From Methanothermococcus okinawensis (GTDB lineage: Archaea; AGJL01; Methanococci; Methanococcales; Methanococcaceae), in the NCBI GenBank assembly GCA_015661585.1, contig DQVU01000141.1:1-10025 (forward strand): 10,025 bases of DNA, read 5' to 3'. The notes beneath the pieces were generated by a model, which worked only from the letters and a program-made list of their open reading frames with translations, was not told the DNA's origin and did no database searches. Below are positions 1-7,357 of this stretch, piece by piece (position 1 is the stretch's first letter; each line of letters opens with the position of its first letter). The position numbers and the translations under genes were made by a program.

Positions 1-104
1 AGGTTGTAGAGAGGGAGGGTGTTAAGATAGATAGAAAACTTGGAGAAGAGATACTGGAGAAGGCCATAGGGGAGTGTGTAGAGTGTATAAAAGAGTTATT
101 ATAA
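1..104 (+). CDS. 3' end of a plus-strand gene, possibly creatininase family (ArfB-like)
   Basis: Partial gene: an open frame enters from the left edge and ends at TAA 102-104, giving 33 C-terminal residues. The visible part is an amphipathic, Lys/Glu-rich helix with the core EGVKIDRKLGEEILEKAI, followed by GECVECIKELL. A terminal helix carrying a 'xLGxxxxxxAI' pattern resembles the C-terminus of creatininase-family amidohydrolases, which in methanogens include ArfB, the formamide hydrolase of riboflavin and F420 biosynthesis. That identification rests on recalled family resemblance over a short tail and is weak. The gene converges on the BREX operon, with only 17 bases between the two stop codons. 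It appears to be a chromosomal neighbour, not part of the defence system. No catalytic residue lies in the visible segment. Confidence 0.55.
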   Translation, partial: VVEREGVKIDRKLGEEILEKAIGECVECIKELL

Positions 105-140
105 GAGTTTAAATATTTTACTTATTTTACTTTAATTTCA
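105..140 (+). terminator. T-rich putative terminator in the convergent junction
   Basis: Directly after the plus-strand TAA come several short T runs (TTT, TTTT, TTTT, TTT, TTT) within about 35 bases. This is the kind of T-rich, non-hairpin tract at which archaeal RNA polymerase terminates. It overlaps the antisense of the last codons of brxL because the intergenic space is only 17 bases. On the opposite strand, downstream of brxL, there is no comparable T run until about position 94, so the terminator of the BREX operon may lie inside the neighbouring gene. This is inferred from composition only. Confidence 0.3.
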
Positions 141-1543
141 GGTAAAGTACTATTAAACTCACTATCCATAAGACTAATCTGTTCTTTGATAATTTTTCTC
201 ATTTTGATAGCAGGTTTTAAACAGTAAGTTTCAAAATCTTTTTTGTCAATATCCTCCTCATCACGTACATGAGGAAAGAGCAACTTTAAGTATGCTGTAC
301 ATATCTTCAATATAGCCTTGGTATCCCTTGTATCGGCATTTTTTGGTATATCCAATAGGGAGCTAACGACCCTACTAAAATCTGGGATTGTCCTTAAACT
401 ATGTAATACCTCCGAAAAGTACTCTACATTTAGTGCATAGCCTTTCAATTTTAAATCCTCTCTCATTCTAGGTAACTTCCATCCTTCAATGAAACCATGG
501 AATCTATCTAAAAGGGCAGAGTCTTGGAAAAAAGTTGGTAAATTGGCAAAGTACTTTTTATTTACAGGCTTTCTATCTTTTGATAGGGGTATATTACCCA
601 ATAGCATAATCCCTGCAGAGGAAACTCCTCTATAATTGCCTATGGAAAAATATCCAGATTCCAGATAATTTTTTAAGGCACCTCTTAACTCCCCTACATC
701 TGTAAATTTTATACTTTCGATTTCATCTAAAACTACAAAATCATAACGAGTTATTATACCTGGAGTGGATCGGGCTACGTCGTAGAGTAACTTTGCCCGC
801 GATACTACACCACCACTTATGACCCATCCATACTTACTTAGGTTGTTAAAGGTATAGGATTTACCTGTACCCTTAGGAGCTAACTCTATCATATTTAAGT
901 TAGGTTCAACAAAAACTAGAAGTCTAGCTAAAAATAGTAATTTTTGAGACAGTGATTGAAAGCCCTCTGGGTTGTACTCCATAGATCGTATTAAAAGATC
1001 TACCCACTCCTCTAAGGTAAATTCCTTTCTCCTCTCTCGGAAGTACTCTATATCTATCTCATAAGGTTTAAAAGGTTTATAGTCTACAATTTCAATTGCT
1101 CCTGGTTGTACCTTATCGGGGGGTATATAGACTAGTTTTACAACACCCCACACCTCCCCTCCCTTTAATTCAGGATACTTTCTGGCAATGTGAGGGGGTA
1201 TTCTCCCCTCATTAAATTTAATACCAATGTCTGGTATAGAAAACCGTAGTATCCCCTGCCTTATATCAGGTTCTACCTCTATCCTTGCAAGGAGAGTAAC
1301 TTCCCTGAAATCATTTATAAGATCTCCCTTTATTTTACTACCCTTATGTGCAATGTGAGTATCTAGAAAAAGTTTTAAGGCATCTACATCTATATTTCCA
1401 TCCTCATCTGTAAATTTCCTTAGGATCCAATCTTTAACAAAAGAGGGAAGACTATAGCCTGAAAATACCCTATACTTCTCCTCACTTTTGTACACAGATT
1501 CCTCGGGAAATATCCTCTTTATTTTTTCATCTAGTTTATTCAT
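122..1543 (-). CDS. brxL: BrxL, BREX AAA+ protein (short form)
   Basis: This is the fourth gene of the type 4 BREX operon, with 473 residues. The N-terminus (LDEKIKRIFPEE, then a GYSLPSFVKDWIL segment at about 29-40) fits the BrxL family. The N-terminal half (about 45-160) corresponds to the DNA-binding region of known BrxL. The AAA+ core follows: Walker A APKGTGKS at 222-229 (K228), Walker B FVVLDE at 269-274 (D273, E274), a sensor-1 Asn at N317 in LLGNIPL, and a likely arginine finger in LLDRF (R347). The protein ends about 125 residues after this. The long BrxL form of E. coli-type BREX is nearly 700 residues and carries a Lon-protease-like C-terminal domain; no such domain is seen here. 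The ATG overlaps the pglZ stop as ATGA, and GAGGGA lies 6 bases upstream. In studied BREX systems BrxL forms rings on DNA and is needed for phage interference but not for the host mark. The same role is inferred here. Confidence 0.88.
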   Translation of the reverse strand: MNKLDEKIKRIFPEESVYKSEEKYRVFSGYSLPSFVKDWILRKFTDEDGNIDVDALKLFLDTHIAHKGSKIKGDLINDFREVTLLARIEVEPDIRQGILRFSIPDIGIKFNEGRIPPHIARKYPELKGGEVWGVVKLVYIPPDKVQPGAIEIVDYKPFKPYEIDIEYFRERRKEFTLEEWVDLLIRSMEYNPEGFQSLSQKLLFLARLLVFVEPNLNMIELAPKGTGKSYTFNNLSKYGWVISGGVVSRAKLLYDVARSTPGIITRYDFVVLDEIESIKFTDVGELRGALKNYLESGYFSIGNYRGVSSAGIMLLGNIPLSKDRKPVNKKYFANLPTFFQDSALLDRFHGFIEGWKLPRMREDLKLKGYALNVEYFSEVLHSLRTIPDFSRVVSSLLDIPKNADTRDTKAILKICTAYLKLLFPHVRDEEDIDKKDFETYCLKPAIKMRKIIKEQISLMDSEFNSTLPEIKVK

Positions 1544-3918
1544 AGAAGGTCCCTCTCTTTAAACCCTCCTTTAATAGACACGTCTATTTGGAATTCTTTA
1601 TCTCCTATCTTCAACTGAAGCCTATGATCCCCCACCTTTAAACCTCGTAGATCTATTAAATAGAGGCTGTCTTCTTTGTTATAGGATACTTTTAACGGTC
1701 TTTCATTTAAAAAAGCTTCTGGAACTGATAGAGGTTCCGGACTTATTTTTATTTTAAGTACTGGGTTGGTTATCCAGACTTCTGGGTTAATAGCCTCAAT
1801 TCTATATTCAGTTTTTTCCCTCTCAAACTCTATGAGAATATAGGGTACTAGAACCTCCTCGGGGGTGGCTCCTCCATGTACCTCTCTACGTGGAGTATTT
1901 CCCAGGGATACATGTTTCAGTGCTACAATAGCAGTTCTACCCTGGCAAGGTCCCTCATCTACCTTCCATACCATATAGTATACGTCATCACTGTAATTTT
2001 TACCTTCAACCCACATATATCTTCCTTCATGTTCAGAGTTTGAGATGTTAAGTCTCTTAATATTGTTAAAATTTTTGGTACATAGAAAGCTGAATCCATG
2101 ATCTGAAACGATACATATCTTTTTATGGGAGGAACCCATAACAATCTTCTCTACTATATTTTTCAAAATATCTATTTCGTTAATGAGGTCATCGGGATAC
2201 CTGTAGGGGTTCTGCCCATGAATGTATCTGTCCAGATCCTCTATTCTTCTACCTTCGTATCTGTTACACTTTGTAATACTTGGTAGATTAACCCGTGTAA
2301 TCAGCTTCTTTTTTATGGATTTTTTCCCACCACAGTATCTATTTATTAAATGTACTATCAGCGGAAACCATTCAGCACCTAATCCATCTATCCAAAAACA
2401 TTCACAATTTTCATCTATCTCGGCCTTAGGTATAGAATAATACCACTCTAGAAAAGTAGATTTATCCCTATTTTTGGTATTAATGAGCTCTTCTAACTTT
2501 GAGGATTTTGTATTTTTTAGTTTTGAGTAGTTATACTCTTTGAAGTATTCAATAATCCAATTGTCTATCTCATTATCTGGTTTTATGAGATCCCAATCTA
2601 AATAGTACGCCAATTCTATGTAAGCCTCTTTTAGGTCTGGAATAACCTCCTGGATCTCCTGGATGTCTAGATCTTTTAATTCCTCAATAACAAACCTCTT
2701 TTCTACGAAGGTTATACCAGTTAAATATCTAAATTTCTTCTTGATGGGTAACTTTTCTATAGTAGTAAGTTTGTTAGTAAGTTTTTCCTCTATAAATTCT
2801 GCAGAAAATTTGAGATTTTTATGGATATAATTTAAAAATTCTTTTCTTTCGGACAACATGTTATCTAATGTTTTAGGAGGCAGGTAAAAAATCTCTAACC
2901 ATATTTTCTCTATCAAATTTCTTATATCCCATCCTTCTAACCTGTTAAAACATATGTAGAGGTAGGAAGATCTAAATTTATCTAAACTTAAAAAGAAATT
3001 TTTAATCAGCCATCTTTCGTAGTTGTCACCAGTTTTTAAATAGAGCTCAAGAAAATCTATAGGCTTTAACCTATTTATATTTCCTAAGTTGAAATGTTCC
3101 AAAAATATCCTTTCTATCGTTGTCCCTTTTATTCTATCAATTTCCTCAATAAGTTTATTCCAGAATTTCCTGTCCTCTTCTTTGTACTCTATAGGTATCT
3201 TAATCTTGAAAACTCTTTCAAGGAATTCTTTTTCATTTGAGATTTTCTTTAAATCGAATATCCTATCTGGAAGAAAATTTCTACAAAGATATGATAGAGG
3301 TTTAGACATCAACAATATACCCTTTTTATCTTCAGTAATATCTCTCCTCCAAATGCCCAGCCAGTCCTTGGCAGTGGGTAGTACTATGAAATCTTTCAGG
3401 GAGAGATTTCTGTAGTTCAAATTAAAATTTATTTGATAGAGGGTAATAGATCTTTGAGTAGATGTCTCTAATTTCCATACAGGTACCCATTCTTCCCTCC
3501 TATAGAATTTATTCCAAAACTCCCTTTCAAATCTTTCCCATAGACCAACCAAGGGTATATAGATTCTTATACCTGGTTTCTCAATTTCTGCTAATCCTTT
3601 TAATGTGGGAAATAGGTCTTCCTCAAATCTTAAAAATTCTGACAGTGATACCACAATAGTGTTATCATTTATCCTCTTTATCTCCTCTACTATCTCGTAG
3701 GATGTTAACCAGTTATCCCCATGTAGAAACTCAGATATGTCTTTATATTTGACATTGTATTTTTTAGTTAGGAATTCAAAAACCTCTCGCAACTCTCTAA
3801 AAGAGTTAAGATGAATAAATCTCACTGGAAACCTGTTAACATTGGGATATCCTCTAAAGTACCTATCTTCTTCAATTTTTTTATATAATTCTTCAAGGGA
3901 GGATAGGGATACTATCAT
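1540..3918 (-). CDS. pglZ: BREX-4 PglZ-domain protein (alkaline-phosphatase fold)
   Basis: This third operon gene encodes 792 residues. The PglZ domain occupies about 500-700 and shows the metal-site pattern of the alkaline phosphatase superfamily: FWIDGLGAEW with D511, a possible nucleophile region LPSITKCNR (S547 or T549), ICIVSDHGF with D606 and H607, and VHGGATPEE with H681. Residues 1-500 form a long, mostly helical N-terminal region without motifs I recognise. The tail (about 705-785) alternates short hydrophobic strands with turns and ends in an Ig-like pattern. PglZ is the hallmark protein of BREX and is present in every type; its exact reaction is unsettled, though phosphodiesterase or nuclease activity has been proposed. 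The start ATG lies 16 bases after the brxC stop with GGGGT 4 bases upstream, a mediocre Shine-Dalgarno site, so expression probably depends on coupling to brxC. The stop overlaps the brxL start. The protein is cytoplasmic, with no signal peptide or membrane segment. Confidence 0.88.
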   Translation of the reverse strand: MIVSLSSLEELYKKIEEDRYFRGYPNVNRFPVRFIHLNSFRELREVFEFLTKKYNVKYKDISEFLHGDNWLTSYEIVEEIKRINDNTIVVSLSEFLRFEEDLFPTLKGLAEIEKPGIRIYIPLVGLWERFEREFWNKFYRREEWVPVWKLETSTQRSITLYQINFNLNYRNLSLKDFIVLPTAKDWLGIWRRDITEDKKGILLMSKPLSYLCRNFLPDRIFDLKKISNEKEFLERVFKIKIPIEYKEEDRKFWNKLIEEIDRIKGTTIERIFLEHFNLGNINRLKPIDFLELYLKTGDNYERWLIKNFFLSLDKFRSSYLYICFNRLEGWDIRNLIEKIWLEIFYLPPKTLDNMLSERKEFLNYIHKNLKFSAEFIEEKLTNKLTTIEKLPIKKKFRYLTGITFVEKRFVIEELKDLDIQEIQEVIPDLKEAYIELAYYLDWDLIKPDNEIDNWIIEYFKEYNYSKLKNTKSSKLEELINTKNRDKSTFLEWYYSIPKAEIDENCECFWIDGLGAEWFPLIVHLINRYCGGKKSIKKKLITRVNLPSITKCNRYEGRRIEDLDRYIHGQNPYRYPDDLINEIDILKNIVEKIVMGSSHKKICIVSDHGFSFLCTKNFNNIKRLNISNSEHEGRYMWVEGKNYSDDVYYMVWKVDEGPCQGRTAIVALKHVSLGNTPRREVHGGATPEEVLVPYILIEFEREKTEYRIEAINPEVWITNPVLKIKISPEPLSVPEAFLNERPLKVSYNKEDSLYLIDLRGLKVGDHRLQLKIGDKEFQIDVSIKGGFKERDLL

Positions 3919-3934
3919 AAGGACCCCTTTTAAA

Positions 3935-6900
3935 TTAAGAGTTAAATTCCCATAGATATCTTCTAATTATCTCTCTTATCGTTGGGTATTCTTTTACCAA
4001 TTTAAGAACAATTTTCCTAAGCTTCTCTGGGGGACATCTTCTAATTTGCTCTTCAATATCCTCTATCCTTTCTCTAGGGGATAGACTCAAGGACTGCCTA
4101 ATATTTAGCTCTTTAGTAGCTCTTTCAGAGACATTAAACTTATTTTCAATAGATAGATGACTCTCCCCTCTCCAGAAAACTTTCTTTTCTTCTATCTTTT
4201 TTTCAGTGTTAAGTTTTTTAATATACCAGTCTTTTACCTTTTCCCTAACCTTGCTCTCTATCCAGGAAGCTACCTCTTCCTGCATGTTTTTTCTGATATA
4301 TTCAATTACTTCCTCTACATTATCAGGTGAAATTTTTACCCCCTCAATATTCATTAACCATTCCTTAAACAATTCATTTATGTCATATTTTCTTATCAGT
4401 AGATGAAGATCGTACTCTACTTCCTCGATGGTATTTAAATACTTCTCTATCTTATCGTAGGTAAGTTCCTTATCAGTTGACTTGACAATTTCAAAGATTA
4501 TGTCTATAGCCCTCTTAGTACTTTCATTCACATCATTCGCAAATTTCAATGCCCATATAGGAGCCCCTTTCTCCTTTATCCATTTCCTTACCCCCCATCT
4601 AGCATCATTTAAACTTTTTACATCTTCAAGGTTGAATAGATTACTTAGTATCTCTGTAAGTTTTTCTTCGTCCTCTGTTCCAAATCGAACTTCTAATTTT
4701 TCCCTCTGTCTTCCTCTTTCCCAGTACTCAAATAAATTTAATATCTTGTCTCTCATCAATTCCTTTTGGATAGGTATTCCTGTTCCAGTTTCAAAAAGTT
4801 TCCCAATATATTCCCTCATTATGAAACCCATCGCTCCCATGTATACCATGTTAGAGTACACTCCATATGGTGGTTTAGTAAGAAACCTTAATGCATCCCC
4901 TAGGTTAAATACTCCTTTATTTTTCTCTTCTTCAAGTGTCCTTTTAATCTCTAAGTACATCTTTTTTAAGGGATGATCTTCAGGGACGTTCTCTTTTATC
5001 CTTAGATTTACATCAACGATATACTCTCCATTGTTATCCTTTAAAATCTCCCTTAAGTGTCTATATGGGTATTTACTGGTCCTTTCCTCTATATCTTCTC
5101 TGCTGTTGGCAAAGAGAAATATTTCAATAGACTTACTAGATTTTCTATGTGCCCAGATATTTCTATTTCTTTGTATTTCTTCTATATTTTCCAAACCATA
5201 GGTAAAGATCTTCCTAGATAACTCTTCATTTATCTTTCCACTAAGGTAGCCCATTAACTCCTTACCACTTTCATTCTGTAAAAACCACTGTAGGTACCCA
5301 TACCTTACATGGTTGATCCAGTTGTCAATGATCTTTTCTGCGTACTCCTCATTTATCCTCCTCTCCTCATCATAATTATGTCTATCTGCAACTGTCGCCC
5401 TTGCCTTATACTCTATAAACCTCTCAAATGTCCTCTCGTCTAGAACTACCTCTGATAAGGCAAATATAACATTTTTAAAATCCTCCTCATTAGAAAGTTT
5501 TCTTAATATATCTTTTATTCTTATTAAATCCCCTTCATTTCTCCCAAAAAACAGACATAGATGGATGGAATAGTCCTTTTTAAAGGCATTCTCTATTTTT
5601 CTCCTTATAAGGTGTTCGTTTAAATTGGCATCCAATATTGTTATTTCTACCTCTCTATTTACAGCACTACCTATAAAGTCCTCTAATAAATTTTTCTGTC
5701 TACTGTTAAGTATCCTGTCAATTGTGCTGTATTCACTTCTTAGCCGGTTTTTCTCAACTTCAATTTCTCTAAGAGGTAAAGCCGAAGTTGTAATTAGATA
5801 TAGATTATCAGGTGTTTTGCTGATTATCTGTTTGTTATCAATATAGGATAAAATTTCATTTAGTTTTTCAGCATCAATGGCGCCTTTAAAAAGATCTTTT
5901 ATATTGTCCTCAGAGGGAACTACAAGGGAGGACTCCCCTACCTCTACAAACCTATAAAGAATGTTTAAAAGAAGAATACCTTTAAATACAGAAAGATAGT
6001 CTTCACCTTTTTCCTTTAAATTATCTCTGTGAAGTTTGAATTTCTCCAATACCGTGTGAACTTTTTCACTTTCCATCCTTTCAAATTCTTCATAGAAAAA
6101 ATCCCAAAGGTAATCAACTGTCAAAAATATCCTTCCATCTATTTCAGGATTTCTCTTTATAAACCCTTTAAAACCGTATTTCTCATCATAGAGGAAATTA
6201 AAAATGCTCCTCTGAGTAGATCCTATATTTCTGGCAATGAATGTTGCGAGATATGCAGTGTATGGATGAATTGGAAAGAGATCTTCTAAGGATTTCTGTA
6301 CATCTGTACCTTCATTTTTTACAATCTTCTTTATTAAAGAAGTTAGGGATTTCGAATAGATGTATATATTTTTAAAATTGTCGAATCTATTCCTGTCTTT
6401 TTTCTTAATAGCGGCATTAATTATATGGTATGTTGTAACAGGTTCCATGGAATAGTCCAACACTTTAAATCTTCCAAGAATTTTCTCTACATCTTCTTTC
6501 AATATATTGGTATGATAGGGTCTCTTATGGGTAACTACAAATAAGTATACTCCTTTATTAACAGACAATTCAGCTATATTCTGTATCTCTATGAGGACAG
6601 ATGTATCCTTACAACTCTCTAATATTCCTGTAAATTCATCCCAGTAAATCATTATATAGTCTGCAATTCCCCTCTTTCTTAATTCTTCCCTCACCTCAAT
6701 TAACCAGTCTGTAATGTTTTTTGTAGAGAAGTGTATACCTTTCTTTGAGAGTATCTCTTCTATTTTTGTCAGTATGTAAACATCCCCCTGTTTCAACCTC
6801 CATATGATATCCTCTTTATTTCCATAAATTTCCAACTCTGTCCCTTTAAAGATACTATCCCAGTTTAACTCATCGCTTTTTAACTTTTCAATCATTTTAT

Positions 6901-7357
6901 CAAAATCTGTTTTTGTAACAAGTTCAATCCCCTCTTTTTTTAGGGCATTTTTTACCCCCTTCTCAATTACCAGTGCAAGAGTTCTAGTATTGGATATGGC
7001 ATAAGTTCCCTTTAGAACTACTGGAAAGACTTTTTTATTTTTACGGAAACTTTTTATTCTATATTTTATCTGATCAGGTAAAGTAGCGATAAAATCGTCT
7101 ATCTCCTGTAGATCATCATAAAGAAGATGTTTAATTACGGCGGTTGCATGGGATTTCCCAGTACCGTAAGTTCCCTGAAGCCATATAGATTTTCTATCTT
7201 TAGCTTCTCTACTTTCAAGGGAGTTGATCGTCTCTAGCAATACCCTTTCAAACTTTTCATTGGTAATGAATTGTTTCCAATAGGACCCAATTTCATTTTC
7301 TAAATCATAAACTGGCTGAAAATAATCATGTAATCCTATAATCTCTTCATAGAGCAT
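3935..7357 (-). CDS. brxC: BrxC-like large P-loop ATPase of BREX type 4
   Basis: This second operon gene, the largest of the window, encodes 1140 residues. A P-loop ATPase domain fills the first 320 residues: Walker A GTYGTGKSH at 62-70 (K68, S69), Walker B YIMIYWDEF with D240 and E241, and a sensor-like strand LFVVTHKRP (T276, H277). The opening 'IGLHDYFQPVYDLENE...WKQFI' and the size are typical of the BrxC/PglY ATPases found in BREX loci. The rest is helical and highly charged. The last 100 residues (a KKIEEKK linker and then an Arg/Glu-rich end) look like a flexible linker followed by helices. I see no nuclease or methyltransferase motif. The ATG overlaps the brxP stop as TAATG, with a strong GAGGAGAT site 4 bases upstream. 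In other BREX types BrxC is required for both defence and modification. The subtype name depends on operon context, since P-loop motifs alone would not separate it from PglY. Confidence 0.82.
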   Translation of the reverse strand: MLYEEIIGLHDYFQPVYDLENEIGSYWKQFITNEKFERVLLETINSLESREAKDRKSIWLQGTYGTGKSHATAVIKHLLYDDLQEIDDFIATLPDQIKYRIKSFRKNKKVFPVVLKGTYAISNTRTLALVIEKGVKNALKKEGIELVTKTDFDKMIEKLKSDELNWDSIFKGTELEIYGNKEDIIWRLKQGDVYILTKIEEILSKKGIHFSTKNITDWLIEVREELRKRGIADYIMIYWDEFTGILESCKDTSVLIEIQNIAELSVNKGVYLFVVTHKRPYHTNILKEDVEKILGRFKVLDYSMEPVTTYHIINAAIKKKDRNRFDNFKNIYIYSKSLTSLIKKIVKNEGTDVQKSLEDLFPIHPYTAYLATFIARNIGSTQRSIFNFLYDEKYGFKGFIKRNPEIDGRIFLTVDYLWDFFYEEFERMESEKVHTVLEKFKLHRDNLKEKGEDYLSVFKGILLLNILYRFVEVGESSLVVPSEDNIKDLFKGAIDAEKLNEILSYIDNKQIISKTPDNLYLITTSALPLREIEVEKNRLRSEYSTIDRILNSRQKNLLEDFIGSAVNREVEITILDANLNEHLIRRKIENAFKKDYSIHLCLFFGRNEGDLIRIKDILRKLSNEEDFKNVIFALSEVVLDERTFERFIEYKARATVADRHNYDEERRINEEYAEKIIDNWINHVRYGYLQWFLQNESGKELMGYLSGKINEELSRKIFTYGLENIEEIQRNRNIWAHRKSSKSIEIFLFANSREDIEERTSKYPYRHLREILKDNNGEYIVDVNLRIKENVPEDHPLKKMYLEIKRTLEEEKNKGVFNLGDALRFLTKPPYGVYSNMVYMGAMGFIMREYIGKLFETGTGIPIQKELMRDKILNLFEYWERGRQREKLEVRFGTEDEEKLTEILSNLFNLEDVKSLNDARWGVRKWIKEKGAPIWALKFANDVNESTKRAIDIIFEIVKSTDKELTYDKIEKYLNTIEEVEYDLHLLIRKYDINELFKEWLMNIEGVKISPDNVEEVIEYIRKNMQEEVASWIESKVREKVKDWYIKKLNTEKKIEEKKVFWRGESHLSIENKFNVSERATKELNIRQSLSLSPRERIEDIEEQIRRCPPEKLRKIVLKLVKEYPTIREIIRRYLWEFNS

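Noticed and set aside
122..250. Possible frameshift or premature stop at the end of brxL
   Set aside because: The frame ends cleanly and a convergent gene follows after 17 bases. No downstream frame continues a Lon-like domain, so a short family form explains it better.
2222..2440. Short plus-strand frame with a hydrophobic, membrane-like start
   Set aside because: It lies opposite the PglZ catalytic core, so the sequence is constrained by pglZ; the hydrophobicity follows from the complement of charged codons.
2640..2680. Local repeat of TGGATCTCCTGGATGTCTAGATC type
   Set aside because: It lies within pglZ and encodes a repetitive helix segment (DLDIQEIQEV), so it is a by-product of coding and not a regulatory repeat.
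3089..3415. Plus-strand open frame of 108 codons inside pglZ
   Set aside because: It is a Ser/Leu/Phe-rich shadow of the opposite coding strand with no homology that I can see.
4482..4976. Plus-strand open frame of 164 codons inside brxC
   Set aside because: It is antisense to a gene with clear family features, is rich in Ser, Leu, Phe and Ile as expected of a complement of Lys/Glu/Ile coding DNA, and has no motif or ribosome site of note.
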